A stretch of 64,000 nt of DNA from Pantoea agglomerans (GCF_020149765.1 NZ_CP083809.1:1984001-2048000), one strand, 5' to 3'. Numbered from the stretch's first letter, positions 18,721 through 27,284 are shown. The notes: a model not told the origin generated them from the sequence alone. Program-made: numbers and translations.

Positions 18721-19371
18721 TCAGCGCGACTTCATGCACTGACCGGTCAGCGTCGGCCACATCGCCATCAGCGTGTCGATAATGTTATCGAGATCCGCTT
18801 TCGGCACGCCTTCACGCGCGCGCACCGACATACCCTGCAGCATACAGGCGAGATAGCGCGCCAGGGAGAGAATATCGACCTGTGCCGGAATATCGCCGCG
18901 CTGCTGACGCGCGGTGAGAAAATCGAGCAGCGTCTGCTGCTGCGCCTGGTGCTGCTGGCGCAGCATATGGGCGATCTCGCTCGATGATGAAGAGAGCGCG
19001 GTCGAGGTGCAGATAAAGAAACAGCCCGCCGGGGTGTCGCAGTGGGTGAAGCAGGCCGCCGTGGCGCGGAACCAGCCTTCAATCGCTTCGGCAACCGGCT
19101 TGCTCTCATCCTGCAGCGCGGCGTTGCGCTCGGCGCTAAAGCGCTCGATATAGCGTTCCATTGCCGCGCGGAACAGGCCCTCTTTATTCTCGAACTCGGC
19201 GTAAAGCGTCGGCGCTTTCGCACCGGTAGCGGCGACCAGATCGGAAAGCGACGTGCCTTCATAGCCGTGGGTCCAGAACAGCGTCAGCGCTTTGTCCAGC
19301 GCCGCGTCCCGGTCAAAGGTTTTGGGCCGGCCGCGACATTTTTTTACGGCTTCATCATGTTGCTGGCTCAT
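18721..19371 (-). CDS. comR: TetR-family repressor, ComR (YcfQ) type
   Basis: A 216-residue TetR/AcrR repressor. The N-terminal KCRGRPKTFDRDAALDKAL and the HTH with GYEGTSLSDLVAATGAKAPTLYAEFENKEGLFRAAM (residues about 11-70) follow E. coli ComR almost residue by residue, as does CDTPAGCFF in the ligand domain. ComR binds copper and represses the outer-membrane-associated stress gene bhsA/comC. Here it faces two BhsA-like genes across 290 bp containing palindromes that fit operators, the same layout as comR-bhsA. GAGGATCT is its ribosome binding site. Copper ligands cannot be confirmed by eye. Confidence 0.85.
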   Translation of the reverse strand: MSQQHDEAVKKCRGRPKTFDRDAALDKALTLFWTHGYEGTSLSDLVAATGAKAPTLYAEFENKEGLFRAAMERYIERFSAERNAALQDESKPVAEAIEGWFRATAACFTHCDTPAGCFFICTSTALSSSSSEIAHMLRQQHQAQQQTLLDFLTARQQRGDIPAQVDILSLARYLACMLQGMSVRAREGVPKADLDNIIDTLMAMWPTLTGQCMKSR

Positions 19372-19403
19372 AGATCCTCACGTCTGAAAAACATCCCATT
19401 AAA

Positions 19404-19417
19404 TTACCGATCATTAA
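19404..19417. promoter_or_regulatory. ComR-like operator near comR start
   Basis: TTACCGATCATTAA is a 12 of 14 match to the perfect palindrome TTAACGATCGTTAA found at the bhsA-like promoter. It lies 33 bp upstream of comR and may mediate autorepression. Confidence 0.5.
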
Positions 19418-19570
19418 GAAAATATGCAAGCCAGCCCGCACGCCGCTGCAGGCAGGTTGGCATTTTGTGCGTTGACGCCTGTTTTTCACCCATATGGTTA
19501 AGTGTAAAAGGGCGCTGAAGCCCATACTCACGCCTCTTCTGCATTAAAATAACGATCGATAAATTAATGT

Positions 19571-19618
19571 TGACGCCACCCGGCAGGATGCTCTACTATT
19601 TATTTAACGATCGTTAAT
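19571..19618 (+). promoter_or_regulatory. Promoter and palindromic operator of bhsA-like genes
   Basis: TTGACG (19571-19576) and TACTAT (19595-19600) with an 18-bp spacer form a sigma70-type promoter. The perfect palindrome TTAACGATCGTTAA (19605-19618) covers the expected transcription start, so a bound TetR-type repressor would block initiation. A third copy of the core, TAACGATCG, lies at 19550-19558 upstream of the -35. Confidence 0.7.
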
Positions 19619-19664
19619 TAATTTAACGACATCTTTTACCTGACCGAATATGAGAGCCGATATC

Positions 19665-19922
19665 ATGAAAACTACCAAACTGACCCTGGCCGCACTGGCC
19701 CTTACCACCCTGACTTTTGGCGCATTTGCTGCAGACCAGGTTGCCAGCGATCCGCTGCACCAGACGCCGGTAGGCACCATCTCCGCGCAGGGCGGCCCTA
19801 ACCTGGATTCACTGGAAGCGCAGCTGAACGCGAAAGCGGATGCCGCAGGGGCGAAATCATTCCGCATCACCTCGACTTCCGGCCAGAACAACCTGCACGG
19901 CACCGCGGTAATTTATCAGTAA
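19665..19922 (+). CDS. BhsA/McbA-type DUF1471 secreted protein, copy 1
   Basis: An 85-residue protein with a signal peptide (MKTTKLTLAALALTTLTF..AFAA) and a short DUF1471 (YdgH/BhsA/McbA) domain ending SFRITSTSGQNNLHGTAVIYQ. Such proteins sit in the periplasm or outer membrane and respond to copper, oxidative and envelope stress; BhsA lowers copper permeability in E. coli. GAGAGCCGATATC before the ATG at 19665 decides the start. The domain is divergent, with QVASDPLHQTPVGTIS in place of the usual segment. It is followed after 31 bp by a paralog and faces comR. Confidence 0.8.
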   Translation: MKTTKLTLAALALTTLTFGAFAADQVASDPLHQTPVGTISAQGGPNLDSLEAQLNAKADAAGAKSFRITSTSGQNNLHGTAVIYQ

Positions 19923-19953
19923 GAGAGCGGCGTCAGAGAGAAGGAGAGAGAGG

Positions 19954-20211
19954 ATGAAAAGCGTGAAATATGTCGTGATGGCGGCGCTGCTCGGTACCAT
20001 TTCCTTTGCCAGCGCAGCGGCCCAACCGCTTCAGGCCGCCCCCTGTTTCCAGACCGGGGCCGCAGCGGTTAACGTGAGCGGCAGCAGCAGCCTGATTTCC
20101 CTGGAGCAGCAGCTGTCGGGAAAGCAGGAGAGCGGTCGCGTAACCTCTTTCCCCATCGCTTCGACCTCTGGCGCGAGCAGGCTGTCTGGCACAGCCGCCA
20201 GCCTTAACTAA
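19954..20211 (+). CDS. BhsA/McbA-type DUF1471 secreted protein, copy 2
   Basis: An 85-residue paralog of the gene before it: signal peptide (MKSVKYVVMAALLGTISFASAAAQ split around residue 22), then the aligned blocks SLISLEQQLSGKQ and SFPIASTSGASRLSGTA. Copy 1 has the corresponding SLEAQLNAKAD and SFRITSTSGQNNLHGTA. The pair is best explained by tandem duplication and divergence. AGAAGGAGAGAGG is a strong ribosome binding site. A terminator follows directly, so the two genes form a complete operon that the ComR-type repressor likely controls. Confidence 0.8.
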   Translation: MKSVKYVVMAALLGTISFASAAAQPLQAAPCFQTGAAAVNVSGSSSLISLEQQLSGKQESGRVTSFPIASTSGASRLSGTAASLN

Positions 20212-20212
20212 G

Positions 20213-20252
20213 AAAAAGGGGCTTCAGAATAGATTCTGAAGCCCCTTTTTTT
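20213..20252. terminator. Bidirectional terminator after bhsA-like pair
   Basis: GGGGCTTCAGAAT (20218-20230) and ATTCTGAAGCCCC (20233-20245) form a 13-bp stem flanked by A-run and T-run. It terminates the plus-strand pair and, on the other strand, sotB, whose stop lies at its edge. Confidence 0.85.
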
Positions 20253-21435
20253 ATCCGTTGCTGCGCAACTGCGGGTATTTGCGGAAGATCGCGATACACC
20301 AGAACAGCGCAACCAGCCCCAGCAGCCCGCCAATATTTCCTACGTCGGCCATGCCTAAATGTTCGCTGACCTGATTGCCCAGCAGCGCGCCCGCGCCGAT
20401 GCCGATATTATAGATGCCTGACATCAGCGACATCGCCACGTCGGTGGCATCCGGTGCCAGCGACAGCACGCGCACCTGCATCGCCAGACCGATCATCATC
20501 ATCGCCATACCCCACAGAATACAGAGCGTCGAAATCGCCGCCGGACGGACCGCGGCGAAGATCAGCAGCCCCATGCAGAGCGTAATAATGGCTATCGCGG
20601 CGATCAGCAGCGCCGACGGAAACTTATTGCCCAGCGAGCTAAAGAGCAGGCTGCCGAGGATCCCGGCGGAGCCGAACAGCAGCAGCAGCAGCGTAGTAAA
20701 GTTCTCATCCGCACTGGCCACGAACTGCATAAAGGGTTCGATATAGCTGTAGGCGGTGTAATGGGCGGTGACCACCAGCGTTACCAGCAGATACATGCTG
20801 ACCAGCGCGGGGCGGCGAAACAGCATCGGCACGCTGCTGAGCGAGCCGGTATGTTCGCTCGGCAGACGCGGCAGGATGCGCGCCAGCAGCACCATCAGCA
20901 CCAGCGCCGAGACGCCAATCATGCCGAAGGTGGTGCGCCAGCCCAGATATTGTCCCACCACGCGGCCGATCGGCACGCCCAGCACCATCGCCAGCGCGGT
21001 ACCGGTCGCCAGCATGCTTAACGCCTGGGTCTTTTTACCGGCGGGCGCGACGCGGATCGCCAGCGAGGCGGTGATCGACCAGAACACCGCATGCGCCAGC
21101 GCGATGCCGATGCGCGACAGCACCAGCGAGGCGAAGCTCCACGCGAAGGTTGAGAGCACATGGCTAACGATAAAGATCAGGAACAGCACCGACAGCAGAA
21201 TGCGCCGCTCGATATTGCGCGTCAGCAACATCAGAGGCAGCGAAAGCAGCGCCACCACCCAGGCATAAATCGTAAGCATAATGCCCACGTCAGCGCTTTT
21301 CATGCTGAAGCTGGCGCCGATATCGGAGAGCAGACCGACGGGGACAAATTCGGTGGTGTTGAAAACAAAGGCGGCGATAGCCAGCAGCACCACGCGTAGC
21401 CAGGCCGTTTTACGGGATACAGTAGTTGGTTGCAT
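20251..21435 (-). CDS. sotB: Sugar efflux transporter SotB
   Basis: A 394-residue, 12-helix major facilitator matching E. coli SotB (YdeA): the opening TVSRK(T)[35 protein letters not shown] and [31 protein letters not shown] are shared. SotB exports arabinose, IPTG and related sugars and also relieves other metabolite stress. The ribosome binding site upstream of 21435 is weak. A terminator shared with the bhsA-like pair lies at its 3' end. A role in exporting excess rhamnose pathway sugars would be speculation. Confidence 0.9.
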   Translation of the reverse strand: MQPTTVSRKTAWLRVVLLAIAAFVFNTTEFVPVGLLSDIGASFSMKSADVGIMLTIYAWVVALLSLPLMLLTRNIERRILLSVLFLIFIVSHVLSTFAWSFASLVLSRIGIALAHAVFWSITASLAIRVAPAGKKTQALSMLATGTALAMVLGVPIGRVVGQYLGWRTTFGMIGVSALVLMVLLARILPRLPSEHTGSLSSVPMLFRRPALVSMYLLVTLVVTAHYTAYSYIEPFMQFVASADENFTTLLLLLFGSAGILGSLLFSSLGNKFPSALLIAAIAIITLCMGLLIFAAVRPAAISTLCILWGMAMMMIGLAMQVRVLSLAPDATDVAMSLMSGIYNIGIGAGALLGNQVSEHLGMADVGNIGGLLGLVALFWCIAIFRKYPQLRSNG

Positions 21436-21606
21436 GAAAATAGATCAGTCAGAGCAGCAGCAAAAAAGATGCGGTTCACATCCACGAAAGTGACTTACGT
21501 CACAAATTATTGACTATTGTGGAGGAATTGCACGGCAAGGGGAACGATGAAACGCAGTTTTATCCTGAAAGTTTTTTATCGCCCGACCGGCGGGCGATAA
21601 AAGCGG

Positions 21607-22164
21607 TTATCCGCGCGGGGTTTTGCCTGGCATCATACGCCTGAGCGTATTGTCCTTAAGGAAATAGTGATGAAACAGCGCGCCAGCGGCATGCAGGCCA
21701 ATCAGCCAGTATCCCAGCGGGGCCAGGGTTTCATGCCAGCCGATCAGGGTATCGGAAAGGTCGAAGTTGGGCTCGCCTGCCACCGGCATCGGTATGCCAA
21801 ACAGCCACCAGTCGCGTCCGCGCAGATAGCGCGAGGTTATGCCCAGGATCGGCAGGGTGATAAACAGCGCATAGATCAGCGTATGCACCAGATGCGCCAG
21901 GCCGGTTTGCCAGCGGGCGGCAGGCGGCGTTATCGGCGGCGTGCGGTGGCGCTTGCGCAACAGCAGACGGGCCAGCATCAACAGCAGGACGGTAAAGCCT
22001 GCGCTGAAATGGGTGATAATCATCGCGTAGCCCTGCCAGGAGCCGCGCTGGGCAAAGCCGCGCAGCTCGATGGTCGCGTAAGCCAGCGCGACCAACAGAA
22101 AGGTCAGCCAGTGAAGGGCAATTTGTGAAGCGGCATATTTTTCGCGCATAGTTTGCTCAGGCAT
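21607..22164 (-). CDS. cybB: Cytochrome b561
   Basis: A 185-residue four-helix membrane cytochrome b, like E. coli CybB. Haem-ligand histidines are in QIALHWLTFLL, ITHFSAGF, GWHETLAPLGY and GLHAAGALFHHYF, and the C-terminus KDNTLRRMMPGK is characteristic. CybB has been described as a superoxide:ubiquinone oxidoreductase. An internal ATG at 22149 matches the E. coli start and may be the true one; neither start has a strong ribosome binding site. Downstream a stem (21575-21601) lacks a T-run. Confidence 0.92.
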   Translation of the reverse strand: MPEQTMREKYAASQIALHWLTFLLVALAYATIELRGFAQRGSWQGYAMIITHFSAGFTVLLLMLARLLLRKRHRTPPITPPAARWQTGLAHLVHTLIYALFITLPILGITSRYLRGRDWWLFGIPMPVAGEPNFDLSDTLIGWHETLAPLGYWLIGLHAAGALFHHYFLKDNTLRRMMPGKTPRG

Positions 22165-22273
22165 CAGGAAGAAGAGCTCTAGCTTACTGGAATAAGAGGC
22201 GAAATCTTAACAAACTGGCGCAACGGCGCAAACCCGCAGGCTGACCTCCTGAGCGAGGCCAGCATTATCAGAG

Positions 22274-22525
22274 TCAGGCGATATGCTTTAGTGCCACGCT
22301 ATTCTGTATCCTCAGGTTTTTTTTTACCGGCAGCGGGCAGCACGCCTCGCAGCCCAGCGATCCGGGATAGTACTTGCGCGCCTGCTGAATAGCGGCGTTG
22401 GCGGTGTAAAAGGTGCCGAGAAACAGGCGGGCTTCAAGCGGGGGGAGATACTGGCAGCCAGCGGCGTGGACCACGTGATTATCATTGTAGCCAGAAATTT
22501 TTGAAACGTAGTAGTAATGGCCCAT
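22274..22525 (-). CDS. Small Cys/His-containing conserved protein
   Basis: An 83-residue protein beginning MGHYYYVSKI, with HVVHAAGCQYLP, then LGTFYTANAAIQQARKYYP and the Cys-rich CEACCPLPVKK. The pattern H-x5-C ... C-x2-CC suggests metal binding; short proteins of this type are widespread in gammaproteobacteria without a known function. I start at 22525 because GAGGATGTCCC precedes it; a longer frame from 22558 has no ribosome binding site. It stands alone, flanked by hairpin-poor spacers. Confidence 0.65.
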   Translation of the reverse strand: MGHYYYVSKISGYNDNHVVHAAGCQYLPPLEARLFLGTFYTANAAIQQARKYYPGSLGCEACCPLPVKKNLRIQNSVALKHIA

Positions 22526-22647
22526 TGGGACATCCTCATTGCTGAAAGAAAAGTACATTTATTGTTGGAGTGTGAGGAATTATAGCCGCTAACAGGGGCT
22601 TTGTTATTTTATGGATCTGAATAATAAGCATGCTCAGTATTAACAGG

Positions 22648-22671
22648 CTAAAAAGGACGCAGCCGCGTCCT
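22648..22671 (-). terminator. Terminator of ynfM
   Basis: On the minus strand AGGACGC-GGCT-GCGTCCT is followed by TTTTT: a 7-bp stem 23 bp after the ynfM stop. Confidence 0.75.
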
Positions 22672-22693
22672 GTTTAGCTAACGCCGCGCGGCG

Positions 22694-23953
22694 TCAGAGT
22701 CTTTTTTGCTGCAGGCGCCAGCCAACCAGCAGGGCAAGCAGCAGCAGCGCGGAGATAAAAAGGGTAATGCCCGGCCAGCCGTAGCTGTGCCAGAAGAGGC
22801 CACCGAGGGTGCCGGCTACGCTGGAACCCGCATAGTAGCTAAAGAGATAGAGCGACGACGCCTGACCTTTGGCACGACGCGCGCGCGGGCCTATCCAGCC
22901 GCTGGCGACCGCGTGGGCAGCAAAAAAACCGGCGGTAAACAGCATCATACCGATGAATATCCACCACACCGCGCTCAGGGCGGTCAGCAGCAGGCCCGCC
23001 AGCATCAGCGCCGTGGCGCCGAGCAGCACCGGGCCGCGTCCCAACTTCATCGTCAGCGCGCCCGCCTTCGGCGAACTCCATGAGCCGGTCAGATAGACCA
23101 CGGAAAGCAGGCCGACAACGGCCTGGCTGAGATGGTAGGGTGCGCCGAGCAGACGGTAGCCGATATAGTTAAACAGGGTGACGAAGGCGCCCATCAGCAG
23201 AAAGCCTTCGGCAAACAGCAGCGGCAGCCCGGCGTCGCGCCAGTGGAGACGAAAGTTAATCATCAGGCTGCGCGGCTTCAGCGACGCCGGACGAAAGTGG
23301 CGCGACGCGGGCAGTATGCGCCAGAACATCAGCGCTGAGGCGAGGGCGCTGCAGCCAATCGCCGCGATGGCGACGCGCCAGGAGAAGAAATCGGTCAGCA
23401 CGCCGCTCAGTAAGCGGCCGCTCATGCCGCCGATAGAGTTACCGCTGATATAGAGCCCCATAGAAAAAGCGATAACGCTGGGATGGATCTCCTCGCTGAG
23501 ATAGGTCATGCCCACGGCGGCAACGCCGCTGAGCGACAGCCCGGTCAGGGCGCGCATCAGCAAAATCCCCTGCCAGCTGTTCATGGCGGAGGAAATCAGG
23601 GTGCAGATTGCCGCCAGCATAAGCGCGGTGACCATCACGTTTTTGCGGCCGACGGCGTCAGAAAGCGGCCCGGTTACCAGCAGCCCTAGCGCCATCAGCC
23701 CGGTGGCGACAGAGAGTGAAATACTGCTCTGGGCGGGTGAGACGCCGAACTGCGCCGACAGCACCGGCAGAATAGGCTGCACGCAGTAGAGCAGCGCAAA
23801 GGTCGCCAGACCGGCGGAGAAGAGCGCCAGCGTGACGCGCATAAACTGCGGCGTGCCGCGTTTGATCCACACGGGCGAGGCCGCGGGAGAGAGTGCCGGC
23901 GAGTCGTCTGGCTCGCCGTCGTCGAGAGTAACCGCCTGAGAAGAGCGACGCAC
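22694..23953 (-). CDS. ynfM: MFS transporter YnfM
   Basis: A 419-residue, 12-helix major facilitator almost identical in length to E. coli YnfM (417), sharing IKRGTPQF(M/T)RVTLALFSAG, LLYCVQPILPVLS, YLSEEIHPS and GPRA(R/K)RAKGQASSLYLFSYY. YnfM is reported as an exporter of arabinose-type sugars and other compounds. GTG at 23953 preceded by TAAGGAATTAAT is the start. It diverges from the LysR gene ynfL over 93 bp, the same pair as in E. coli. Confidence 0.92.
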   Translation of the reverse strand: MRRSSQAVTLDDGEPDDSPALSPAASPVWIKRGTPQFMRVTLALFSAGLATFALLYCVQPILPVLSAQFGVSPAQSSISLSVATGLMALGLLVTGPLSDAVGRKNVMVTALMLAAICTLISSAMNSWQGILLMRALTGLSLSGVAAVGMTYLSEEIHPSVIAFSMGLYISGNSIGGMSGRLLSGVLTDFFSWRVAIAAIGCSALASALMFWRILPASRHFRPASLKPRSLMINFRLHWRDAGLPLLFAEGFLLMGAFVTLFNYIGYRLLGAPYHLSQAVVGLLSVVYLTGSWSSPKAGALTMKLGRGPVLLGATALMLAGLLLTALSAVWWIFIGMMLFTAGFFAAHAVASGWIGPRARRAKGQASSLYLFSYYAGSSVAGTLGGLFWHSYGWPGITLFISALLLLALLVGWRLQQKRL

Positions 23954-24046
23954 ATTAATTCCTTAACTGAAAAAAGTCCCTCTACTCTAGGAAAGCGCTA
24001 ATAGGTTGTCTAATATATTAATAATCTTAATTGATATGTTGAAACT

Positions 24047-24943
24047 ATGAATATCGAACTGCGTCACCTGCGCTACTTTCTCGCGGTCGCGGAAGAGCTG
24101 CACTTTGGCCGCGCGGCGCAGCGACTCAGTATCTCCCAGCCGCCGCTCAGCCAGCAGATTATGCAGCTGGAGCAGGCGATTGAGGCGAAGCTGCTTACCC
24201 GCACCAACCGCAGCGTCCAGCTTACCCCGGCGGGAAAGCAGTTCCTCAGCGATACGCGCGCGATTTTACAGCAGGTAGAGCAGGCAGCCGAGCGCGCCGC
24301 GCGGCTGGAGCGCGGCGAGGAGGGGGAGCTGCGCATCGGTTTTACCTCTTCCGCGCCTTTTACCGGCCTGGTCTCCGACGCGCTCTATCAGTTTCGCCAG
24401 CGCTGGCCGCAGGTGCATATCCAGATTCAGGAGATCAACACCCGCCAGCAGCTTGCGCCGCTGCATGAGGGCAGGCTCGATCTGGGGGTGATGCGCAACA
24501 CCGCGCTGCCGCCCGACCTGCGTTATCAGCTGCTGCTGCGTGAACCGCTGCGCGCGGTGGTGCACTGGGCGCATCCGCTGGCGGATGAGGAGACCATCTC
24601 TGTTCGCGCGCTGGCCAGCGAACCTTTCGTTTTCTTCGATCCGCAGGGCGGCACGGCGCTGCACGGCGAAATCCTCAGCCTGCTGCGGCGCTACCAGATC
24701 AAGCCCTACATTATGCAGGAGGTTGGCGAGGCGATGACGATTCTCGGGCTGGTGGCGACCGGCCTCGGCGTGTCAATTTTGCCCGCCTCCTTCGCCCGCG
24801 CGCGGCTGGCCGATGTGGTCTGGCTGCCGCTCAGGGAGGAGGATGCGCTGTCGGAGATATGGCTGGTCTGGTCGGCGGAGCGCGAGCCGTCGATGCAGAT
24901 GCGCAATATGATGCGGCTGCTCTCGCCCGCAGCGGAAAAATAG
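24047..24943 (+). CDS. ynfL: LysR-family regulator YnfL
   Basis: A 298-residue LysR regulator starting MNIELRHLRYF(L/V)AVAEELHFGRAA, the same as E. coli YnfL; the effector domain shares LRIGFTSSAPF and EPFVFFDP and TGLGVSILPASF. The divergent position next to ynfM is conserved, so it is the likely regulator of that transporter. The 93-bp gap is A+T-rich with overlapping TTAATATATTA-type dyads near 24010-24025 that could be its binding region. Confidence 0.93.
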   Translation: MNIELRHLRYFLAVAEELHFGRAAQRLSISQPPLSQQIMQLEQAIEAKLLTRTNRSVQLTPAGKQFLSDTRAILQQVEQAAERAARLERGEEGELRIGFTSSAPFTGLVSDALYQFRQRWPQVHIQIQEINTRQQLAPLHEGRLDLGVMRNTALPPDLRYQLLLREPLRAVVHWAHPLADEETISVRALASEPFVFFDPQGGTALHGEILSLLRRYQIKPYIMQEVGEAMTILGLVATGLGVSILPASFARARLADVVWLPLREEDALSEIWLVWSAEREPSMQMRNMMRLLSPAAEK

Positions 24944-24974
24944 GGGTCAGGCCTTCAGCAAAGTCTGGTTTTTA

Positions 24975-24990
24975 TGTGCTGTAAATCACA
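24975..24990. promoter_or_regulatory. CRP site upstream of mlc
   Basis: TGTGCTGTAAATCACA matches TGTGA-N6-TCACA at nine of ten core positions and has flanking T-rich arms. It lies about 95 bp upstream of mlc; CRP control of mlc is known in E. coli. Confidence 0.75.
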
Positions 24991-25044
24991 TTTCAAATCA
25001 AATATTTGACGCTAAGCCGCAATCTGCCTCACCATAGCTGCTGT

Positions 25045-25066
25045 TTATTTAGAAGCGCGAAAATAA
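25045..25066. promoter_or_regulatory. Mlc/NagC-type operator upstream of mlc
   Basis: TTATTT-N10-AAATAA with CGCG in the middle, ending 15 bp before the GTG start of mlc. The symmetric A/T-rich arms are those bound by Mlc and NagC; the place fits Mlc autorepression. Confidence 0.6.
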
Positions 25067-25081
25067 CCGGGAGCACAGGGC

Positions 25082-26299
25082 GTGAAGCTGGAGAGTCAGC
25101 CTGGCCATATTGACCAGATCAAACAGACTAATGCAGGCGTGGTTTATCGCCTGATCGATCTCTACGGTCCGATTTCGCGTATCGAACTTTCCCGACTGGC
25201 GCAGCTGGCGCCTGCCAGCATCACCAAAATTGTGCGTGAAATGCTCGATGCCCATCTGGTGCAGGAAACGGAATTTCAGGAGCCTGGCTCGCGCGGCCGC
25301 CCGGCCATCGGCCTGATCCTCGATACCCTCGCCTGGCACTATCTCGCGGTGCGCCTGCACCGCGGCGCGCTGACCCTGACGCTGCGCGATCTCAGCAGCC
25401 GCGCGCTGGTAGAGGAGTCGTTGCCGCTGCCTGACGAAGCGCAGCAGCCGCTGCTCACCTCGCTAATCGACTGCGTGGACGCCTTTTTTATGCGCCATCA
25501 GCGCAAACTGGAGCGGCTGACGGCGATAGCCATTACGCTGCCCGGGCTGATTAACGCCGCCTCGGGCGTGGTGCACCGACTGCCGGGCTACGAGGCGCGT
25601 GATATCCCGCTGGGCGATACCCTGGCGCAGCGCACCGGCGTGCCGGTTTTCGTGCAGCATGATATCTCCGCCTGGACGCTGGCGGAGGCGCTGTTCGGCG
25701 CCTCGCGCGGGGCGCAGGACGTTATCCAGATTGTGATTGACGACACGGTCGGCGCTGGCGTCATCAGCGGCGGCCAGCTGCTGCATAAAAGCGGCCGCGC
25801 GCTGGTGGAGATTGGACATACCCAGATCGATCCCTATGGCCAGCAGTGCTACTGCGGCAATCACGGCTGTCTGGAAACGGTCGCCAGCACCGGCAGCCTG
25901 CTGGCGCTGGCAGCGCAGCGCCTGGAGGCACAGCCCGACAGCGTGCTGCACCAGCAGCCCTTAACGCTGGCGTCGCTCTGCCTGGCGGCCCAGCAGGGGG
26001 ATCGGCTGGCGCGCGACGCCATCGCAGGGGTTGGGCATCACGTTGGCCGGATGCTGGCGATGATGGTCAATATTTTCAATCCGCAGCATATTTTAATCGG
26101 TTCGCCGCTCAACCAGGCCGCTGAGGTGCTGTTTCCCGCCGTCAGCAGCACCATTCGTCAGCAGGCGCTGCCCGCCTACAGCGAGGTGATCCAGCTCGCC
26201 CCGACGGCGTTCCGCGAGCCGGGCACCCTCGGCGCGGCGGCGCTGATCAAAGACGCCCTCTACAGCGGCTATCTGCTGGTGAAGCTGTTACAAGGTTAA
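25082..26299 (+). CDS. mlc: Glucose-responsive global repressor Mlc
   Basis: A 405-residue ROK-family repressor: N-terminal winged HTH (QPGHIDQIKQTNAG, then SRIELSRLAQLAPASITKIVREML), zinc-binding CYCGNHGCLE near residue 257, and ROK sugar-fold motifs. Mlc represses ptsG, ptsHI, manXYZ and malT; it is released when unphosphorylated PtsG (IIBC-Glc) captures it at the membrane. The GTG start agrees with E. coli. CRP and Mlc-like sites lie upstream. The neighbourhood ynfM/ynfL-mlc-ynfK is the same as in E. coli. Confidence 0.95.
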   Translation: MKLESQPGHIDQIKQTNAGVVYRLIDLYGPISRIELSRLAQLAPASITKIVREMLDAHLVQETEFQEPGSRGRPAIGLILDTLAWHYLAVRLHRGALTLTLRDLSSRALVEESLPLPDEAQQPLLTSLIDCVDAFFMRHQRKLERLTAIAITLPGLINAASGVVHRLPGYEARDIPLGDTLAQRTGVPVFVQHDISAWTLAEALFGASRGAQDVIQIVIDDTVGAGVISGGQLLHKSGRALVEIGHTQIDPYGQQCYCGNHGCLETVASTGSLLALAAQRLEAQPDSVLHQQPLTLASLCLAAQQGDRLARDAIAGVGHHVGRMLAMMVNIFNPQHILIGSPLNQAAEVLFPAVSSTIRQQALPAYSEVIQLAPTAFREPGTLGAAALIKDALYSGYLLVKLLQG

Positions 26300-26355
26300 G
26301 CGCGACTGAACTTTGCGCTAACGCAAGCTGCCCGCCGTCCGCACTCCTTACAATG

Positions 26356-26382
26356 GGTTTTGCTTTTTTGTAAAACAAAACC
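26356..26382. repeat. Inverted repeat upstream of ynfK
   Basis: GGTTTTG (26356-26362) and CAAAACC (26376-26382) flank a T-rich spacer 22 bp before the ynfK start. It could be a regulator site; it does not match the BirA operator well. Confidence 0.4.
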
Positions 26383-26403
26383 GTTACGTTGAGGAGGAGT
26401 GGG

Positions 26404-27102
26404 GTGAAAAATCTGTTCATTACCGGCACTGATACCGCTGTAGGAAAGACCGTTGTTTCGCGCGCGCTTCTGCAGTATCTCGCTCATGCGGGCCTGAGCG
26501 CAGTCGGTTTTAAACCGGTGGCGCGCAACGCCGTACGGAGCGCAGAGGGCCTGCGCAGTAAAGATGCGCTGGTTTTGCAGAGCAGCTCGACGCTTACCCT
26601 GCCTTACGACGCGATTAACCCGTTAATTTACGAAGAAGACGAAGTCAGCATTCGCCCGCGCCGGCCAGTGGACTATCCGCTGCTGAGCCAAAGCCTGCAG
26701 CGGCTGGAGCAGCAGGCCGACTGCGTGGTGGTCGAAGGCACCGGCGGCTGGCGCAGCCTGATGAACGATGCGAAGCCGCTCTCTGGCTGGGTGGCTCAGC
26801 ATCATATGCCGGTGGTGCTGGTGGTGGGCATCAAACAGGGCTGCCTCAGTCATGCGCTGCTGACCGCCGAGGCGATCGCGCGCGACGGGCTGCCGCTGGC
26901 GGGCTGGGTCGCGAACCGCATTAACCCTGGACTGGCGCACTATGCGGAGCTGATTGACGTGCTGCGCGACAGCATCGACGCGCCGCTGCTGGGAGAATTG
27001 CCCTATCTGCCGCGCGCCGAACAGCGCGATTTAGCCGGCTACCTCGATCTCTCTTCAATGGGCATCGCCGCGTTGCCCGATTCAGGTGCAAAGATCGCCT
27101 GA
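26404..27102 (+). CDS. ynfK: Dethiobiotin synthetase paralog BioD2/YnfK
   Basis: A 232-residue P-loop protein of the dethiobiotin synthetase family: FITGTDTAVGKTVVSRALLQ (ATP site, residues 5-20), EGTGGWRSLMND (near 118) and GWVANRINPG. The closest recalled relative is E. coli YnfK (BioD2) rather than BioD. It carboxylates and cyclises 7,8-diaminopelargonate in biotin synthesis, but its cellular need alongside BioD is unclear. The GTG at 26404 follows GAGGAGGAGTGGG and is preferred to TTG at 26389, which would use the ribosome binding site as codons. Confidence 0.92.
   Translation: MKNLFITGTDTAVGKTVVSRALLQYLAHAGLSAVGFKPVARNAVRSAEGLRSKDALVLQSSSTLTLPYDAINPLIYEEDEVSIRPRRPVDYPLLSQSLQRLEQQADCVVVEGTGGWRSLMNDAKPLSGWVAQHHMPVVLVVGIKQGCLSHALLTAEAIARDGLPLAGWVANRINPGLAHYAELIDVLRDSIDAPLLGELPYLPRAEQRDLAGYLDLSSMGIAALPDSGAKIA
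27074..27090. promoter_or_regulatory. NtrC-like enhancer site upstream of nucleobase permease
   Basis: TGCCCGATTCAGGTGCA agrees with TGCACC-N5-GGTGCA at ten of twelve positions and lies inside the end of ynfK, about 160-170 bp before the -12 element at 27245. Two other purine genes in the window have comparable sites. Confidence 0.55.
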
Positions 27103-27231
27103 GGGTGAAACATAATGCTTCAAAGCCGCTGCGGCTGAATCGATGGTTTCAGGATCCAGCCCAGCGCGCCTCTTTTTTAATTCCATTCTATTCAGCCAGT
27201 TAGCAATATTTTCTCTCGCTGCCTGCGCGCG

Positions 27232-27247
27232 TGGCGTGATTAATGCA
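27232..27247 (+). promoter_or_regulatory. Sigma54-type promoter of nucleobase permease
   Basis: TGGCGTGATTAATGCA has GG and GC exactly 10 bp apart as required at -24/-12, with TGGC and TGCA cores. Transcription would start near 27258, leaving a 27-nt leader. It overlaps an inverted repeat GTGATTAA/TTAATCAC (27236-27243/27257-27264). Confidence 0.5.
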
Positions 27248-27284
27248 TTAACAGCGTTAATCACTAGACTGCCGGAGCACGATT

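Noticed and set aside
21575..21601. Hairpin TTTATCGCCCG / CGGGCGATAAA after cybB
   Set aside because: T-run precedes and A-run follows on both readings, so it is not an intrinsic terminator; role unclear.
27082..27264. Minus-strand 60-codon frame with GTG start
   Set aside because: No ribosome binding site, overlaps the ynfK end and the sigma54-type promoter region; regulatory explanation preferred.
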